NCBI GenBank assembly: GCA_021811745.1
Contig: JAJZNH010000608.1
Coordinates: 1 to 8,855 of the forward strand
Length of the DNA stretch: 8,855 nucleotides
Source of the DNA: Acidobacteriota bacterium
Lineage (GTDB): Bacteria; Acidobacteriota; Terriglobia; Terriglobales; Acidobacteriaceae
Reading direction: 5' to 3'
Shown: positions 4,956-8,855 of the stretch, in pieces
Layout: every line of letters begins with the position of its first letter
How positions within the stretch are numbered: position 1 is the stretch's first letter
Position numbers and translations under genes: made by a program
Notes under the pieces: model-generated
Databases searched by the model: none
What the model was told of the DNA's origin: nothing
Seen by the model: the letters and a program-made list of their open reading frames with translations, nothing else

Positions 4956-7055
4956 TTGTTCCGAATCTTGATTCCATTCTCGATCTCACTCCGCCGCAGC
5001 CTTGCCTGCCTCGCGCTCCTGCCCGCCCTCGCCTGTGCGGCGCAGACCACGGGATGGTCCGTCTACAACGGCGGTTCCAACGGGGACCACTATTCCCCGC
5101 TCTCCCAGATCAATCGCGCCAACGTCCATCGCCTCCGCCTCGCCTGGACCTTCAATACGGGCGAAAAAGGCGGCATCGAGACCAACCCGCTCATCGTTGG
5201 CGATGCACTCTACGCCTATACACCCCACGAGAGGGTCATCGCCCTCGCCGCCGCCACCGGCAAGCTCCTCTGGGAGTTCGACTCCGGCATTCACTCCACG
5301 CAGCCCGCCCGCGGTGTCGCCTACTGGACCAACGGCCACCAGGCTCGCATCTTCGCCGGCGTCATGAACTACCTCTACTGCCTCGATGCCCGCACCGGCG
5401 AGCCCATCCCCAGCTTCGGCGATCATGGCCGTATCGACCTGCGCAAGGGCCTCCGCCAGCCCTACCTGCAGCAGTCCATCGCCCTCACCACCCCCGGCAT
5501 CGTCTACAAAGACCTCATCATCGTCGGTGGCCGCAACCCTGAAACCCATCCCGCGCCTCCCGGCGACATTCGCGCCTTCAATGTGATTACCGGAAAGCTC
5601 GCTTGGGTCTTCCACACCATTCCGCGGCCCGGCGAGCCCGGCTACAACACCTGGCCGGCCGGCGCGTGGAAGAACGCCGGAGCCGCCAACAACTGGGCCG
5701 GCATGACCCTCGACGCGGCTCGCGGCATCGTCTACGTCCCCACCGGCTCCGCGGTCATGGACTTCTACGGAGGCGACCGCGTCGGCAACGACCTCTACGC
5801 CGACTGTCTGCTTGCCCTCGACGCCTCTACCGGCAAGCTGCTCTGGTACTTTCAGGGCGTCCATCACGACATCTGGGACCGGGATTTCCCCTCGCCGCCC
5901 GCGCTCTACACCGTCCGCCGCAACGGCAAGACCATCCCTGCCATCGCCCAGACCACCAAGCAGGGCTATCTCTACCTCTTCAATCGGCTCACCGGCCGGC
6001 CGCTCTTTCCCATCCACGAGCATCCTTACCCGCCCAGCACGGTTCCCGGCGAGGTGACCTCGCCCACACAGCCCAAACCGGACTGGCCCTTGCCATTTGC
6101 CCGCCAGCGCCTCACCGCCGCCACGCTCACCACCCGCACGCCCCAGGCGCATGCCTGGGCGCTCGGCCAGTTCCGTACCTTCCGCAACGGCGGCCAGTTT
6201 TATCCCCTGGCCTTGAACAAGCAGACCATGGTCTTCCCCGGTTTCGACGGCGGGGGTGAGTGGGGCGGTCCGGCCATCGACCCATCCACCGATACGCTCT
6301 ATGTCGATTCCACGCAGATGGCCTGGACCGGAGGCCTGGTTCAGGCTGCCGCCGGCGCTGGCCCGGGCGAACGCGTCTACCAGCAGCAGTGCGCCGTCTG
6401 CCATGGCACGCATCGCGCTGGATCGCCGCCCACATTCCCCTCGCTCATCGGCATCGGCAAGCGCCTTACCTCGGCTCAAATCGCCGCCAAAATCCATCAG
6501 GGCAGCGGTCGCATGCCGGCCATGCCCGGCATCGAAGGCCCTCGCCTCCAGACCCTGCTGCACTATCTTGAAACCGGCTCCGCTGCGGCCGCGCAGGCGT
6601 CCCCAACCGCCGCCCCGCCCAATCGATACATCTTTACCGGCTACCGCAAGTTTCTCGATCCGGATGGCTATCCCGCCATCTCGCCTCCATGGGGCACGCT
6701 CAGCGCCATCGACCTCAAGACCGGCAGCTACCTCTGGAAGATTCCTCTCGGCGAGTACCCTGCTTTGGCCCGCCAGGGAATCAAGAACACAGGCTCCGAG
6801 GTCTACGGGGGTCCCATCGTCACCGCCGGCGGCCTTCTCTTTATCGGCGCCACCGTCTACGACCGAATGTTTCGCGCCTTTGACGATCGTACCGGCAAGC
6901 TGCTCTGGCAGACGCAATTGCCCTTCGCCGGTATCGCGACTCCTTCCACGTACATGGTCGATGGCCGCCAATATGTGGTCATCGCCGCCAGCGGTGGCCG
7001 CGACCCCAAGGGCCCCGTCGGCGGCGCATATGTGGCCTTCGCTCTGCCCAAATAA
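4956..7055 (+). CDS. Exported PQQ-dependent dehydrogenase with inserted cytochrome c domain
   Basis: This periplasmic quinoprotein is predicted to oxidise a sugar or alcohol with pyrroloquinoline quinone and pass electrons to its own haem. Of 699 residues, about 1-29 form a signal peptide (RRSLACLALLPALACAA). The mature part opens with TTGWSVYNGGSNGDHYSPLS, the usual start of the eight-bladed propeller. Blade-type TGKLLW motifs recur (TGKLLWEF, TGKLAWVF, TGKLLWYF, TGSYLWKI, TGKLLWQT). VHHDIWDRDFPSP (from residue 302) and Lys335 (TTKQGYLYLFNR) match the active-site region of membrane glucose dehydrogenase-type enzymes. At about 470-545 a class I cytochrome c is inserted: CAVCH (Cys479, Cys482, His483) and GRMPAMP with Met520 as likely axial ligand. 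The propeller then resumes to the end. No membrane anchor apart from the signal is seen. The TTG start is chosen on the ribosome binding site and signal peptide. Substrate is undetermined; no pqq synthesis genes are nearby. Confidence 0.88.
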   Translation: MFRILIPFSISLRRSLACLALLPALACAAQTTGWSVYNGGSNGDHYSPLSQINRANVHRLRLAWTFNTGEKGGIETNPLIVGDALYAYTPHERVIALAAATGKLLWEFDSGIHSTQPARGVAYWTNGHQARIFAGVMNYLYCLDARTGEPIPSFGDHGRIDLRKGLRQPYLQQSIALTTPGIVYKDLIIVGGRNPETHPAPPGDIRAFNVITGKLAWVFHTIPRPGEPGYNTWPAGAWKNAGAANNWAGMTLDAARGIVYVPTGSAVMDFYGGDRVGNDLYADCLLALDASTGKLLWYFQGVHHDIWDRDFPSPPALYTVRRNGKTIPAIAQTTKQGYLYLFNRLTGRPLFPIHEHPYPPSTVPGEVTSPTQPKPDWPLPFARQRLTAATLTTRTPQAHAWALGQFRTFRNGGQFYPLALNKQTMVFPGFDGGGEWGGPAIDPSTDTLYVDSTQMAWTGGLVQAAAGAGPGERVYQQQCAVCHGTHRAGSPPTFPSLIGIGKRLTSAQIAAKIHQGSGRMPAMPGIEGPRLQTLLHYLETGSAAAAQASPTAAPPNRYIFTGYRKFLDPDGYPAISPPWGTLSAIDLKTGSYLWKIPLGEYPALARQGIKNTGSEVYGGPIVTAGGLLFIGATVYDRMFRAFDDRTGKLLWQTQLPFAGIATPSTYMVDGRQYVVIAASGGRDPKGPVGGAYVAFALPK

Positions 7056-7152
7056 TGGCGGACCTGAACGGATATTCGAGATCTTCGCTCGACTTTTCAT
7101 CGCTTTTTCTTCGCCTATTTCGAAAGGATGGGCTATGCTGTCTGTACAACAC

Positions 7153-7158
7153 AGGAGG
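7153..7158 (+). promoter_or_regulatory. Shine-Dalgarno site of the DinB-family gene
   Basis: A full AGGAGG sits 7 nt before the ATG at 7166. This excludes the longer in-frame start at 7055, which overlaps the preceding TAA and has no site. A possible -10 (TATGCT at 7134-7139) lies just upstream but lacks a good -35. Confidence 0.85.
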
Positions 7159-7165
7159 TTGTTCG

Positions 7166-7669
7166 ATGGACTTTCATAAGGATTTGATCGCTGAATACGA
7201 CCGCGAAGCCGCCAAAACCCGCAAGATGCTCGAAGCTATTCCCGCCGATGCCGACCTCAGCTATAAACCTCACCCCAAGTCCATGAGCCTGGGCCGTCTG
7301 GCCGGCCACATCACGGACATGACCGGCCACTGGCCCTTCTCTGTCCTGAACCAGGACAAACTGGAGTTCGCCGCCGACCACAAATGGGATCCCTATGTCC
7401 CCGCCAGCAAGGCCGCCCTGCTCGAAAAGTTCGACCGCGAACTGCCCGCCGGCCGCGCAGCTCTCGCAGCCGTCTCGTCTGAGAAGTGGGACCAGCACTG
7501 GCAGTTCATCTTTGGTGGCCAGACGTTCATTGACGCCCCGCGTCACGAGGTCTTCCGCGACGTGGTCATCAACCACATGGTTCACCACCGTGGCCAGCTG
7601 AGCGTCTACCTCCGCCTGCTCGGCGCCAAGATCCCCGGCACCTACGGCCCTTCCGCTGACGAGATGTAA
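7166..7669 (+). CDS. DinB-superfamily metal-binding protein
   Basis: This is a 167-residue four-helix-bundle protein of the DinB/YfiT-like superfamily, whose members bind a divalent metal through three histidines. The triad is visible: His48 (LGRLAGHITDM) plus His137 and His141 in INHMVHHRGQLSVYLR. Some relatives are thiol S-transferases (for example bacillithiol-linked) or maleylpyruvate isomerase-like; most, including DinB itself, have no known reaction, so none is assigned. It is probably cytoplasmic, with no signal or membrane segment. Start is fixed by AGGAGG 7 nt upstream. It lies 110 nt after the quinoprotein gene and may have its own promoter. Codon use is typical of the window. The family is clear; the function is not. 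Confidence 0.88.
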   Translation: MDFHKDLIAEYDREAAKTRKMLEAIPADADLSYKPHPKSMSLGRLAGHITDMTGHWPFSVLNQDKLEFAADHKWDPYVPASKAALLEKFDRELPAGRAALAAVSSEKWDQHWQFIFGGQTFIDAPRHEVFRDVVINHMVHHRGQLSVYLRLLGAKIPGTYGPSADEM

Positions 7670-7884
7670 GAGCGGGCTGCCGGATAGACACAAGGCATTC
7701 TGAGCGGCCGGTGGCGGCCTGTATAAGTGGGTCGGCCCGGCCGTGGTGTGCGTTTCACCACAGCCTGATCCCGTCCGTTAAACTCAGAAGCAGCCGCGCA
7801 TTGCGTGGTGGTTCGAGTTTGCTCGCCCGCCGCCGGCCGCGTTCGCTCGGTCGGACTACCGTCGCATTTCCTATCGGAGTTCAC
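7670..7884. other. Spacer between the DinB-family gene and aroA
   Basis: Two hairpins are visible: GGCCG-GTGG-CGGCC (7706-7719) and GTGGTG-TGCGTTT-CACCAC (7743-7761). Neither is followed by a U-run, so a terminator is not established. A weak promoter-like pair for aroA is TTCACC (7754-7759) with TTAAAC (7778-7783), spacer 18 nt. The aroA frame is open through the whole spacer from 7660, so start choice matters here. Confidence 0.35.
7876..7879 (+). promoter_or_regulatory. Ribosome binding site supporting a TTG start for aroA
   Basis: GGAG is followed after 5 nt by TTG at 7885. No ATG or GTG lies between the in-frame GTG at 7711 and the conserved N-terminal block, so this TTG is the best start. 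Confidence 0.55.
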
Positions 7885-8855
7885 TTGCCTATCGCTGCTC
7901 AGGAACGCCTCATCCGGCCCGCCCGCAATGTCCGCGGCAGTCTGCGCCTGCCTGGCGACAAATCTATCAGCCACCGCTACGCCATGCTCGCTGCCTTCGC
8001 CGAGGGCACGTCGCGCTTTATCAACTTCTCCAGCGGTGCCGATTGCGCTTCGACCCTGGCCTGCATGCAAGCCTTGGGCGCCAAGGTCACCCGCACCGGC
8101 GGCAGCTCCGTCGAGATCGAGGGCGTCTCCGGCCGTGTCACCCCGGCCACCCATCCCCTCGATTGCGGCAACTCCGGCTCGACCATGCGCATGATGGCCG
8201 GTCTGCTGGCCGCGCAGGAAGGACGCTTTGTCCTCGTGGGCGACGCCTCGCTTTCGCGCCGGCCCATGGAGCGCATCCGCAAACCGCTGGAAGCGATGGG
8301 CGCGCACCTCACGCTCACCGATGGCCACGCGCCGCTGACTATCGATGGCGGGCCACTCCACGCCATCGACTACACCACCCCGGTTCCCAGCGCGCAGGTC
8401 AAGACGTGCATCCTGCTCGCCGGACTGCAAACCGCCGGAATCACCACCGTCCAGGAGGCTGTGCGCACGCGCGACCATAGCGAACTGGCGCTGCGCGCCT
8501 TCGGAGCCACTCTCATTCGAACCGCGAACTCGGTTTCAATCTGCGGTCCGCAGAACCTCCATGGTATTGAAGGCGCCGTGCCTGGCGATATCTCTTCAGC
8601 GGCGTTCTTTCTCTGTGCCGCCGCGCTCTTCCCGGGCTCCAATCTGGTTCTCAGCTCTCTCGGTCTCAATCCCACCCGCGCGGTGCTCCTCGATGTGCTT
8701 ACGGCTCTTGGCGCGCACGTGGCCATTCTCAATATCGAGGAAACGCACAGCGAACTGGCCGGTACGGTGCAAGTTAAAGCACCACCAGAGGGCATGAGCG
8801 GGACAGAAGTGAGCGGCGCGCTCGCCTCCCAGATCATTGACGAGCTGCCGGTATT
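7885..8855 (+). CDS. aroA: 3-phosphoshikimate 1-carboxyvinyltransferase (EPSP synthase), 3'-truncated by the window edge
   Basis: AroA joins shikimate-3-phosphate and phosphoenolpyruvate to make EPSP, the sixth step of the shikimate pathway to chorismate; it is cytosolic. The frame stays open to the window end, giving 323 residues of about 430. Motifs: PGDKSISHR (23-31, Lys26), CGNSGSTMRMM (94-104), GDASLSRRPMERI (119-131), SAQVK (169-173), RDHSE (196-200), PGDISSAAFF (233-242), NPTR (262-265) and IIDELPV with the probable catalytic Asp319 at the very end. GDKS, SAQxK, RxHxE and NxTR together are the signature of class II EPSP synthases, often naturally glyphosate-tolerant. The residue corresponding to Ala100 of the CP4 enzyme is Gly98 here. 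The TTG start at 7885 puts about 22 residues before the PGDKS block, as expected; TTG 7801, TTG 7819 or GTG 7711 would add an unlike N-terminus. Confidence 0.93.
   Translation, partial: MPIAAQERLIRPARNVRGSLRLPGDKSISHRYAMLAAFAEGTSRFINFSSGADCASTLACMQALGAKVTRTGGSSVEIEGVSGRVTPATHPLDCGNSGSTMRMMAGLLAAQEGRFVLVGDASLSRRPMERIRKPLEAMGAHLTLTDGHAPLTIDGGPLHAIDYTTPVPSAQVKTCILLAGLQTAGITTVQEAVRTRDHSELALRAFGATLIRTANSVSICGPQNLHGIEGAVPGDISSAAFFLCAAALFPGSNLVLSSLGLNPTRAVLLDVLTALGAHVAILNIEETHSELAGTVQVKAPPEGMSGTEVSGALASQIIDELPV

Noticed and set aside
4986..7100. A 704-codon open frame on the minus strand opposite the quinoprotein gene
   Set aside because: It is a shadow of the strongly C-ending codons on the plus strand: low-complexity Gly/Ala/Asp/Val-rich translation, no recognisable domain, no ribosome binding site.
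7055..7165. A longer N-terminus for the DinB-family protein starting at the ATG overlapping the quinoprotein stop (TAATG)
   Set aside because: There is no Shine-Dalgarno site, the extra 37 residues do not resemble the family, and a perfect AGGAGG precedes the ATG at 7166.
7642..8478. A 278-codon open frame on the minus strand opposite the start of aroA
   Set aside because: It overlaps the well-supported aroA frame, and its translation has no recognisable motif.
1..8855. CRISPR array, tRNA/rRNA, insertion sequence or defence-system genes
   Set aside because: A read of both strands found no spaced repeat array, no cloverleaf or rRNA-like sequence, no transposase motif with terminal inverted repeats and no defence domains.

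Overview
The window looks like a piece of a GC-rich bacterial chromosome. The best guess is an acidobacterium (Acidobacteriota, Terriglobia-type). This is inferred from the strong C/G bias at third codon positions, the mix of housekeeping genes with a secreted plant-polysaccharide hydrolase and a periplasmic quinoprotein-cytochrome fusion, and an intergenic stretch resembling repeats common in that phylum. No rRNA or other taxonomic marker is present, so this stays an inference.

Layout. (1) 1-2746, plus strand: the 3' part of an M24 Xaa-Pro-type aminopeptidase, then accB (biotin carboxyl carrier protein) and accC (biotin carboxylase). The spacers are 41 and 49 nt, so this is probably one operon supplying half of acetyl-CoA carboxylase; the carboxyltransferase genes are not here. 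(2) 2747-3191: non-coding, holding a probable dispersed intergenic repeat. (3) 3192-4238, minus strand: a secreted GH43 endo-arabinanase. It has a clear Shine-Dalgarno/GTG start, an upstream TATAAT and an inverted repeat near the expected -35. Its codon use is less biased than its neighbours. (4) 4257-4955: about 0.7 kb with no convincing gene, between divergent genes, containing two or three stable hairpins. (5) 4956-7055, plus: an exported PQQ-dependent dehydrogenase with a cytochrome c domain inserted in its beta-propeller. (6) 7166-7669, plus: a small DinB-fold metalloprotein. (7) 7885 to the window end, plus: the first three quarters of aroA (EPSP synthase, class II type), probably starting at TTG.

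How the genes relate. accBC and aroA are core biosynthesis (fatty acids; shikimate pathway). The GH43 enzyme and the quinoprotein both act outside the cytoplasm on carbohydrate-type substrates, but they are divergent and show no direct functional link. I found no CRISPR array, tRNA, insertion sequence, toxin-antitoxin pair or recognisable new defence or biosynthetic system. The points most worth following up are the GH43 promoter/operator architecture and its composition, the structured non-coding region 4257-4955, the cytochrome insertion in the quinoprotein, and the class II features of AroA.
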